From positions 1 to 64,000 of the forward strand of contig NZ_CDBR01000053.1 of NCBI RefSeq assembly GCF_000819685.1: a DNA stretch of 64,000 nt. Direction: 5' to 3'. Shown in pieces: positions 56,264 through 64,000 of this stretch. Each line of letters opens with the position of its first letter. The first letter of the stretch is position 1. The position numbers were made by a program, and so were the translations under genes. The notes under the pieces were generated by a model. That model had not been told where the DNA came from. It saw only the letters and a program-made list of their open reading frames with translations, and did not search any database. The DNA comes from Aeromonas allosaccharophila. GTDB taxonomy: Bacteria; Pseudomonadota; Gammaproteobacteria; Enterobacterales; Aeromonadaceae.

Positions 56264-56406
56264 TCAGTCGTCCTCGTCATCCTTCACTTCGCGGATCTTG
56301 TCCTTGTAGTTGGGCAACTGCTTCTCCAGCCGTTTCATGTCTTTGATGGCATTGAGAAACAGCCCGAGCAGGAACAGCAGCGGCAACCCTATCCACAGCC
56401 AGAGAT

Positions 56407-56410
<4 letters not shown>
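56264..56410 (-). CDS. 48-residue single-pass membrane protein
   Basis: This short frame encodes a Trp/Leu-rich helix (residues 3-20), then a basic-acidic cytosolic tail (MKRLEKQLPNYKDKIREVK) ending in DDEDD. It overlaps the stop of the VanY-like gene by 4 bases (ATGA on the minus strand), so it is almost surely translated by coupling. Composition is that of a real small membrane protein. Function is unknown. Confidence 0.75.
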
Positions 56411-58229
<1,819 letters not shown>

Positions 58230-58239
58230 TTAGTTGTCC

Positions 58240-58590
58240 TTAACGGGAGAAGAGGGATTGGTAGTGATCGGCCTTGAAGCCCAGGGTCAGCTCGCCGTCA
58301 CGATCCAGCAGCGGGCGCTTGATCATGGCCGGGTGCTCCAGCAGCAGGGTACGCGCCTTGGCGGTGTCGAGCCCCTGTTTGGCCTCATCCGGCAGTGCGC
58401 GGAAGGTGGTGCCGCGGCTGTTGAGCAGGGCTTCCCAGCCGAGTTGTGCCAGCCAGCAGTCCAGATCGTCCGGGTTCAGGCCGTCGGCGCGGTGGTCGTG
58501 AAAGCGGTAGTCGATACCGGCCTCATCCAGCCACTTGCGGGCTTTCTTGATGGTGTCGCAGTTCTTGATGCCATAGAGGGTGATGGCCAT
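58240..58590 (-). CDS. Spx/MgsR- or ArsC-like thioredoxin-fold protein (YffB-like)
   Basis: This 116-residue protein opens with ITLYGIKNCDTIKKARKWL, where Cys11 is the only active-site cysteine. RPLLDRDGELTLGFKADHYQ is in the second half, as in E. coli YffB. The fold is that of glutaredoxin-like arsenate reductases, but the arsenate-binding Arg set is incomplete by eye, so arsenate reduction is not claimed. The ATG at 58590 has AAGGA upstream. It precedes dapE by 19 bp and is probably cotranscribed. Confidence 0.9.
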   Translation of the reverse strand: MAITLYGIKNCDTIKKARKWLDEAGIDYRFHDHRADGLNPDDLDCWLAQLGWEALLNSRGTTFRALPDEAKQGLDTAKARTLLLEHPAMIKRPLLDRDGELTLGFKADHYQSLFSR

Positions 58591-58857
58591 GGGGAGTCCT
58601 TCTCTTGTGGGCGCTGCCGTGGGCCGCGTCCCGAAAATCCGAATCAATACAGTGCAAGGGCCTGATTCTGGCATTGTGGCGATCTCATGGCAACGCCGAT
58701 GGTCTGGAGTGAGGGGATTCTCGTGACTGGTCGCACCTGAACGGCGCTTTTGAGCTCAAGGTCAGGAGCACTGTAGCGGGAGTGCCCAATGGCGCGGTTA
58801 TTGCGGGAGAAAAGCGGTTATTGCGGAAAAAAAGAGACGGGGGTAAACGCCAGATAG

Positions 58858-58885
58858 CCAAAACGCGCCAGCGGGCGCGTTTTGG
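58858..58885 (-). terminator. Terminator downstream of the 104-residue hypothetical gene
   Basis: CCAAAACGCGCC and GGCGCGTTTTGG form a perfect 12-bp stem with an AGCG loop, 22 bases beyond the stop of the minus-strand gene. Confidence 0.85.
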
Positions 58886-58907
58886 TCGGCATCTTCAAGC
58901 ACGTCAA

Positions 58908-59222
58908 TCAGTGCAGGGTGGTCCACTCATGGTCAAAGACCCGGGCCCGTTCCCAGGGGGCATCAGGCAGGCTGGAAGAGAGGCCTGTGTATTTGCCCAC
59001 GTCGTCCACCACGATGGCGGAGAGGATCGGCAGGTTGTTTTCAGTGCAGTACATGCGGATGCGTTGCAGCAGGGTGCGCAGTTCATCCTGGCACTGCTCC
59101 AGCCCGGCCTGCTTGGCCAGTTTGGAGTAACGAATGGTAGTGCGTTCCTTTGCAGACTCGACGAGGATGTCCCACAGCTTGTAGTCGCAGGTCGAAGCAC
59201 CTGCGGTGGCTTGGCTTGTCAT
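58908..59222 (-). CDS. Conserved-looking hypothetical protein, 104 residues
   Basis: This soluble protein has an N-terminal helical part (YKLWDILVESAKERTTIRYSKLAKQAGL) that looks like a small winged-helix or swivel. It is followed by LRTLLQRIRMYCTENNLPILSAIVVDD and a DVGKYTG turn. The pattern of YxxLA, LxxIxxYC, NxLPxLSAIVV recurs in small domains attached to nucleases and mobile-element proteins. That likeness is from memory and is weak. The ATG at 59222 follows an AGAG stretch. It has its own terminator. Confidence 0.7.
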   Translation of the reverse strand: MTSQATAGASTCDYKLWDILVESAKERTTIRYSKLAKQAGLEQCQDELRTLLQRIRMYCTENNLPILSAIVVDDVGKYTGLSSSLPDAPWERARVFDHEWTTLH

Positions 59223-59433
59223 AACTCTCTCCGGCGCGAAATGGTCGCTATATGTCGAAGCGCATCTTCGCCACTTCGGCGCCGTCATATGTTGATCCAA
59301 CGCAAAAAAGAGGGGAGTCACGTCACACAATTCCCCGATAAGGGCGGACAAAGGTTTTCCTGCAGTTGAAATAACGAAAATTTGTTACATGACCGACATA
59401 TTATGCTGATGAATCCCGATGACGGCACCTTTC

Positions 59434-59447
59434 TTGATAGGGATCAA
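59434..59447 (+). promoter_or_regulatory. Perfect FNR box upstream of dcuC
   Basis: TTGATAGGGATCAA matches the FNR consensus TTGAT-N4-ATCAA at all ten fixed positions. It is centred about 67 bp upstream of the dcuC start codon. This fits anaerobic activation, if the transcription start is about 40 bp downstream of the centre. Confidence 0.85.
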
Positions 59448-59507
59448 AGGCAAACTGTGGTCAGAACACTAGATTTCGCTCTTCGATAAATTTATCAGGA
59501 GTGAATA

Positions 59508-60884
59508 TTGGAACTGCTATTCGTCTTGCTCGTACTGGTTGCCGTGGTCTACGGCATTATCAAGGATTACAACCCGCAGGCGGTGCTGGCGCTGGCGGGC
59601 ATGGCCATTTTTGCGGTGGCCTACTGGCTGGGGCTGCACCCCATTCTCCCCGCTGACAAGAGCACCGGCTTCGCCCTGTTCGACCTGTTCGAAGTGTTCA
59701 AGGGGATCTTCTCCTACCGCGCGGCGGGGCTCGGCCTCACCATCATGGCGGTCGCGGGCTTTGCCACCTACATGTCCCATATCGGGGCCTCCCAGGCGCT
59801 GGTGCGGGTGGCGGTCAAACCGGTGGCGGGCATCCAGTCCAGCTACCTGATGCTCTCCATCTGTTATCTGGTGGCGGTATTTGTCTCCCTATTCGTCACC
59901 TCCGCCACCGGTCTCGGCCTGCTGTTGATGGTCACCATGTATCCGGTGATGCGCAACCTCGGCATCAGTCCGGCCTCCGCCTGCGGCGTCATCGCTACCT
60001 CCCAGGCGTTCGAGATTGGCCCGACCCAGACCAACGCCATCTTCTCCGCCGGTCAATCCGGCATGGATCCGACCAGCTATTTTGTCGACTACCAGATCTG
60101 GTTGGTGGCCCCCATGCTGCTGGTGACCATGGTGCTGCACTTCTTCTGGCAGCGTCACTGCGATAGCAAGGATGGCTGGGATCCGGCCCAGCATCGCGGC
60201 GATCACGCCGAGCTGGACGAGCAGGGCGCCGAGAGCGTGCAGGCGCCCACCTGGTATGCCCTGCTGCCCGTCATCCCCTTCGTGTTGATGATGACCTTCT
60301 CCAAGCTGCTGGTGAGCGATATCAAGATGAGCGTGGAGGTAGCCATGCTGCTGTCGGTCTTTATCGGCATGCTGTGCGAGCTGCTGCGTAGCCGCTCGGT
60401 GCGCACAGCCATGGCGGGGCTCTCCAGCTTCCTCGATGGCATGGGCAAGGTGTTTGGCCCGGTAGTGGCGCTGATCGTCTGTGCCGAGCTGTTTGCCGAA
60501 TCGCTGAAAGCCATCGGCGCCATCGATACCCTGCTGCACTCTGCCAGCAATGCCGGTATCGGCAGCGGTCTGATGACGCTGGTGATGGTGGCGCTGATCA
60601 TGGTGGCGGCGGTCATCATGGGCTCCGGCAACGCGGCGTTCCTCAGCTTCTCGACCCTGGCACCGGCGGTGGCGGCCAAGTTTGGCGTGCCTGCGGTGAC
60701 CATGCTGCTGCCGATGCAGCTGGCCTCCAGCATTGGCCGCACCATCTCCCCCATTGCGGCGGTGCTGATCGCCTGTGCGGGGATTGCCAAGGTATCGCCC
60801 TTCACTGTGGTCAAGCGCACCAGCGTGCCGATGGCGGGGGCACTGGTGACGGCGTTGACCCTCAACTATCTGCTGTTCATGTAG
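59508..60884 (+). CDS. dcuC: Anaerobic C4-dicarboxylate transporter DcuC
   Basis: This 458-residue carrier has about 12-14 helices and matches the DcuC family: AGLGLTIMAVAGFATYMSHIGAS, FVTSATGLGLLLMVTMYPVM, TSQAFEIGPTQTNAIFSA, MGSGNAAFLSFSTLAPAVA and SSIGRTISPIAAVLIACAG. DcuC exports succinate during fermentation and can exchange fumarate. It starts at TTG with AGGAG six bases upstream. The perfect FNR site upstream indicates induction without oxygen. Confidence 0.95.
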   Translation: MELLFVLLVLVAVVYGIIKDYNPQAVLALAGMAIFAVAYWLGLHPILPADKSTGFALFDLFEVFKGIFSYRAAGLGLTIMAVAGFATYMSHIGASQALVRVAVKPVAGIQSSYLMLSICYLVAVFVSLFVTSATGLGLLLMVTMYPVMRNLGISPASACGVIATSQAFEIGPTQTNAIFSAGQSGMDPTSYFVDYQIWLVAPMLLVTMVLHFFWQRHCDSKDGWDPAQHRGDHAELDEQGAESVQAPTWYALLPVIPFVLMMTFSKLLVSDIKMSVEVAMLLSVFIGMLCELLRSRSVRTAMAGLSSFLDGMGKVFGPVVALIVCAELFAESLKAIGAIDTLLHSASNAGIGSGLMTLVMVALIMVAAVIMGSGNAAFLSFSTLAPAVAAKFGVPAVTMLLPMQLASSIGRTISPIAAVLIACAGIAKVSPFTVVKRTSVPMAGALVTALTLNYLLFM

Positions 60885-60923
60885 TGATATGAGTTATGTA
60901 GTGGTGTTTGGAATTTAGCGGTC

Positions 60924-60952
60924 GGGCGGGTGGCATGGCTGCCCGCCTTTTT
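60924..60952 (+). terminator. Probable terminator of dcuC
   Basis: GGCGGG and CCCGCC form a stem around an 11-base loop, followed by TTTTTCTC. The larger loop makes it weaker than others in the window. Confidence 0.65.
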
Positions 60953-61018
60953 CTCACTGTGTCGCATTGTTGCAATTGACGATTGGCCATCAACGCTGAT
61001 TGTTGCATGGAGAAGATA

Positions 61019-62158
61019 ATGACAGTTGTAAAGAGCCCGTTTTCCCTCGAGAGCTATCTGGCCGATCTGGCCCCGCTGATCAATCTCGATTGCGGCACCC
61101 GCACCCCGGCCGGGGTGGCTCGGGTGGCCGACATCATGACCGAGAAATATGAGGCCATCGGCTGGCAGGTGACCCGTCACCAGTTCGCCGCCGAGTGCGG
61201 CCCCTGTCTCGAGATCACCAATGCGCCGGGCGCCGATCACTACGACGTGATGCTGTGCGGCCACATGGATACCGTCTTCCCCGAGGGGACGGCGGCCAAG
61301 CGCCCGCTGAAAATCGAAGGCAATCAAGCCTTTGGCCCCGGCGTGTCGGACATGAAGAGCGGCCTGCTCTCTATCTGGTATGCCCTCAAAGAGATGGATC
61401 CGGCGCAGCTGGCCAAGCTCAAGGTGCTGGTCTGCTACAACTGCGACGAAGAGATTGGCTCCCCCTGGTCGAAGAATTGGCTGGTCGAGCGAGCCAAGCA
61501 GAGTGGCTGCGTGCTGGTAGCTGAAGCGGCGCGCCCCAACGGGGATCTCATAAGTGCTCGCAAGGGCAATGCCAAGTACCGCATCACCTTCCACGGCAAG
61601 GCGTCCCATGCCGGTTCGGCGCTGACCGAAGGGGTCTCTGCCATCACCGAGCTGGCGCACTGGGTGCTGGCCATCAACGAGCAGGTCAACATGACCACGG
61701 GCACCACCATGAACGTCGGCGTGGTACAGGGCGGCACCGGCGTTAACGTGGTGCCGGACTTTGCCGAGGCGATCGTGGACCTGCGCTTCTGGAGCAACGA
61801 AGAGGCCGCTGCGGTGCACGACCGGCTCACCTTTATGGCCAACAACCCCTTCCTTGCGGGCTGTCGGGTCGAGGTGGATCGCCAGACCTTCAAGCCAGCG
61901 ATGCGCCCGAGTGGCGATACCGAGGCGCTGATGACGCTGGTAGAGGCAGCAGCCAAGGAGGAGGGGATCCCCTTCAACTGGCTGGAGGCCGGTGGCGGCT
62001 CGGATGCCAACTTTACCGCCGCCGCGGGCGTACCGTCGCTGGATGGCTTCGGCCCCATGGGGGGCGGCTTCCACTCGGAGGCGGAGTTTCTGCTGCTGGG
62101 CAGCATCGAGCCGCGCATCCGCCTGTTGCAGCGGGTGCTGGGCAAGCTGGCGAAATAA
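61019..62158 (+). CDS. M20-family peptidase (glutamate carboxypeptidase CPG2-like)
   Basis: This 379-residue metallopeptidase has CGHMDTVFPEG (zinc His and Asp), GPGVSDMKSGLLS (bridging Asp), CNCDEEIGSP (catalytic Glu), ASHAGSALTEGVSA and a C-terminal GGGFHSEAEF zinc His. The layout is that of CPG2/ArgE-type enzymes that release glutamate or other residues from acyl or folate conjugates. There is no signal peptide, so it is cytoplasmic. Substrate is unknown. The ATG at 61019 has GGAGA upstream. It follows dcuC by 134 bp. Confidence 0.9.
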   Translation: MTVVKSPFSLESYLADLAPLINLDCGTRTPAGVARVADIMTEKYEAIGWQVTRHQFAAECGPCLEITNAPGADHYDVMLCGHMDTVFPEGTAAKRPLKIEGNQAFGPGVSDMKSGLLSIWYALKEMDPAQLAKLKVLVCYNCDEEIGSPWSKNWLVERAKQSGCVLVAEAARPNGDLISARKGNAKYRITFHGKASHAGSALTEGVSAITELAHWVLAINEQVNMTTGTTMNVGVVQGGTGVNVVPDFAEAIVDLRFWSNEEAAAVHDRLTFMANNPFLAGCRVEVDRQTFKPAMRPSGDTEALMTLVEAAAKEEGIPFNWLEAGGGSDANFTAAAGVPSLDGFGPMGGGFHSEAEFLLLGSIEPRIRLLQRVLGKLAK

Positions 62159-62218
62159 GCCGGTTTATCCCTTGTTCTGGTCGCTATTGGTCCGCTCAAA
62201 ATTGGCCCGCTAAAGCCC

Positions 62219-62248
62219 AAACGGGAGACTGTTGCCTCCCGTTTTTTT
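62219..62248 (+). terminator. Terminator of the M20 peptidase gene
   Basis: AAACGGGAG and CTCCCGTTT form a 9-bp stem with an 8-base loop, running into seven T. Confidence 0.93.
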
Positions 62249-62300
62249 ATCTCGATTTTGCGCGCACTGAGTGAGCGGGCCAGATAGTTTGGCGCCGTTA

Positions 62301-62957
62301 TTACCCCTGCGGCTTGGCCAGATAGGCCAGATGATCCTGCCGCGCCACCTGCCAGCCATCGAGGCGCAGCGGGGCGGCAAAACCCGGGCCGTCAGTCACC
62401 ATTGTGTGGTATTCCCCCTGCTCGCCGCAGGCATCAAATCCTTCACGCTCGGCCAGTTGCTGCAATTCGGCGAGGGTGTCGGCATTGAGCGTGCGTCCAG
62501 TCCACTCGGGGGCCAGCACCCGGGTATCGACGCAGGAGAGGTGGGCGACGATGCCGCGGGCCAGCATATCCGCCAGCAAGGTTTGACGAGATTGCTGCCA
62601 GAGCGGGGTATGGACGGTGAGCCCGAGCGGGCGGCAGCGTTCGCGGATCCAGTTTGGTGCGCCCCCCACGCTGTCGATATCGCCGGTCACCACCCCATCC
62701 AGAATCCACTCCTGCTGCAAGCGGCTCAGCGCCGTCTCATAACTCTGCTCGAATGGCGCTTCTATGGTGACCAGCAGATGGGGCAGCCCGAGGGCCGCCG
62801 CCTGACGGCGCACCAGCAGCAGGGGATGAGCGAGAAAGCGAGGCGCTGGCGGGGCAAAGGTGGCCAGTGCCACCACCTGATGGCCCGCAGCGCGGGCATG
62901 ACAGAGCGCCAGCATGGCATCTTTGCCACCGCTCCAGAGCAGGATGACGCGAGACAT
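62301..62957 (-). CDS. Dph6-like PP-loop ATPase (DUF71 family)
   Basis: This 218-residue ATP-pyrophosphatase has the PP-loop LLWSGGKDAMLAL at residues 6-18 and the family-specific motifs VVTGDIDSVG and CGEQGEYHTMV near residues 90 and 178. In archaea and eukaryotes Dph6 amidates diphthine. Bacteria lack diphthamide, so bacterial members must act on another substrate, and DUF71 proteins have been linked to cofactor metabolism. The gene stands alone between two terminators. Confidence 0.88.
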   Translation of the reverse strand: MSRVILLWSGGKDAMLALCHARAAGHQVVALATFAPPAPRFLAHPLLLVRRQAAALGLPHLLVTIEAPFEQSYETALSRLQQEWILDGVVTGDIDSVGGAPNWIRERCRPLGLTVHTPLWQQSRQTLLADMLARGIVAHLSCVDTRVLAPEWTGRTLNADTLAELQQLAEREGFDACGEQGEYHTMVTDGPGFAAPLRLDGWQVARQDHLAYLAKPQG

Positions 62958-63040
62958 GGATGAGATTCCGGTGGTGAACGAGGGGGCATGCTACCCAGCG
63001 GCGGGGGCGCAGGTAAAGCGGATGGGTCAATCGGAGCGCA

Positions 63041-63072
63041 AAAAAGCAACGGGCCCGCGATGGGGCCCGTTG
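63041..63072 (-). terminator. Terminator of the Dcu-family gene
   Basis: CAACGGGCCC and GGGCCCGTTG form a 10-bp stem with a 6-base loop. On the minus strand it is followed by CTTTTTT, about 29 bases after the stop. Confidence 0.93.
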
Positions 63073-63100
63073 AGCGGTGACGTGATAAACGCCGCTGCGA

Positions 63101-64000
63101 TTACAGCAAAATGGTGGTCAGCAGATAACCCACGGCACTGGCGCTGCTCACCCCGATCAGCCCCGGAATGATGAAGCTGTGGTTGATGATGAACTTGCCG
63201 ATGCGGGTGGTGCCGGAGCGGTCGAAACCGATACAGGCCAGATCGCTCGGGTAGGTCGGCAGCACGAAGTAGCCGTAGCTGGCCGGCAGGAAGGCGATCA
63301 GCAGTTTCGGCTCAACGCCCAGTGCCAGACCCATGGGGGCGATGGCGGTCAGGGCGGCGGCCTGGCTGTTCACCAGCTTGGAGATAAGGAACAGGACCAG
63401 GGCGTAGGTCCAGGGCTGGGCCTGTACTACGTGGGCCAGGGTCTCTTTGAGCAGCGGCATGTGGGCCTGGAAGAAGGTCTCACTCATCCATGCAACCCCG
63501 AACACGGAGAAGATGGCGACCATGCCAGCCTTGAAGACGGCGCCGTTGGAGATATCACCCGGCTTGACCTTGCAGCGCATCAGGATGATGGCACCGGCGA
63601 TCAGCATCATCATCTGGATCACCAGGTTCATGGAGAGCGGGCCGGTCTTGTCCTTGATGGTGAACACCGGACGCAGACCTTCGTTGGCACCGAGCAATAC
63701 CACGGCGGCGATGGCGGCGAAGAAGATCCAGGTAGACCAGTAGGCCTCTTTCGGGAACTTGGTGTTGAGCAGGGTTTCACCGCCGCCGTAGATGAAGGCG
63801 CGTTGCTCCGGATCCTTGATCTTGGCCTGGAACTCTTCGTCCTTGTCCAGATCCTTGCCGCGACGCAGGCTCCACAGGGCCGCCATGGCCACACCGGTCA
63901 GTGAGGAGGGGATGGCGACCATCAGGATGTCGAGCAGGCCGTAAGCCTGACCGATGCCGTGACCGGCAGCCAGAATGGAGACCATGGAGACCACGGCAAC
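63101..64000 (-). CDS. DcuA/DcuB-family anaerobic C4-dicarboxylate antiporter, N-terminal part beyond the window
   Basis: The frame is open to the right edge and encodes the C-terminal 299 residues. Family blocks are GIGQAYGLLDILMVAIPSSL, SFLP-type ASYGYFVLPTYPSDLACI, and SGTTRIGKFIINHSFIIPGLIGV near the end. These carriers exchange fumarate, malate or aspartate for succinate during fumarate respiration. Distinguishing DcuA from DcuB needs the missing N-terminus. With dcuC 2.2 kb away, this end of the window is devoted to anaerobic dicarboxylate exchange. Confidence 0.93.
   Translation of the reverse strand, partial: VAVVSMVSILAAGHGIGQAYGLLDILMVAIPSSLTGVAMAALWSLRRGKDLDKDEEFQAKIKDPEQRAFIYGGGETLLNTKFPKEAYWSTWIFFAAIAAVVLLGANEGLRPVFTIKDKTGPLSMNLVIQMMMLIAGAIILMRCKVKPGDISNGAVFKAGMVAIFSVFGVAWMSETFFQAHMPLLKETLAHVVQAQPWTYALVLFLISKLVNSQAAALTAIAPMGLALGVEPKLLIAFLPASYGYFVLPTYPSDLACIGFDRSGTTRIGKFIINHSFIIPGLIGVSSASAVGYLLTTILL

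Noticed and set aside
58240..58590. Arsenate reductase call for the YffB-like protein
   Set aside because: It has the single Cys but not a convincing set of arsenate-binding arginines, and no ars genes are nearby.
60866..62074. 402-residue frame antisense to the M20 peptidase gene
   Set aside because: The plus-strand gene has complete catalytic motifs and a ribosome site; the antisense frame has neither.

Overview
The window looks like chromosomal DNA of an Aeromonas-type gammaproteobacterium. It is GC-rich with closely packed genes, and the housekeeping proteins (H-NS, RecN, NadK, GrpE/DnaK/DnaJ, DapE, BamE, uridine phosphorylase) are close to enterobacterial or Vibrio forms. A DHH-type inorganic pyrophosphatase, a PanP-like PLP decarboxylase and C4-dicarboxylate carriers also fit that genus. 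The genus is inferred from protein character and gene content, not from a database search. I saw no rRNA, tRNA, CRISPR array or prophage.

Region by region. (1) 1-2000: the 5' part of an IS630-family transposase runs off the left edge, followed by hns and about 490 bp of unassigned DNA. (2) 2.0-9.7 kb, minus strand: macA-macB-outer membrane factor, then ppaC preceded by eleven tandem copies of a 7-bp unit, and recN behind two LexA boxes. (3) 9.8-17.5 kb: a family 4 glycosidase and a divergent LysR regulator sit between recN and nadK. Next come grpE, dnaK and dnaJ with three clear sigma-32 promoters. (4) 17.6-24.2 kb: a complete sucrose regulon, scrY-scrK-scrA-scrB-scrR, with three matching palindromic operators and a CRP-like site. 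(5) 24.2-26.3 kb: mgtC, a small orphan protein resembling the MgtC C-terminal domain, and a DUF2892 membrane protein. (6) 26.3-36.1 kb: a nine-gene plus-strand unit. It holds an ArsR-type regulator with a two-cysteine arrangement like persulfide sensors, two YeeE/YedE sulfur-transport subunits, an RND adaptor and pump, and a second adaptor with an ABC ATPase and two MacB-like permeases. This is the most interesting part of the window. (7) 36.1-38.6 kb: a four-part signalling protein (NMT1/THI5-like sensor, PAS, GGDEF, hemerythrin) whose C-terminal coding end has been tandemly duplicated. (8) 39-51 kb: lplA, a PLP decarboxylase, an SDR-like protein, bamE, an iron alcohol dehydrogenase, udp, an RluA-like synthase, rihA, small hypotheticals and a chemoreceptor. 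(9) 51-58.6 kb: a LysE exporter, two CPA1 antiporters flanking a GH84-like enzyme, a 48-residue membrane protein, a VanY-like peptidase, dapE and a Spx/ArsC-like protein. (10) 58.9-64 kb: dcuC behind a perfect FNR box, an M20 peptidase, a Dph6-like ATPase, and a DcuA/B carrier truncated by the right edge.

How the parts work together. The sucrose genes form a self-contained route: porin, PTS import, hydrolysis of sucrose-6-phosphate, then phosphorylation of fructose. The grpE/dnaK/dnaJ block is one chaperone machine under heat-shock control. The 26-36 kb unit is best read as a response to reactive sulfur or another thiol stress that couples sulfur-species transport to two envelope efflux machines; this is inference from gene order and family knowledge. 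The right end suggests anaerobic C4-dicarboxylate use under FNR.
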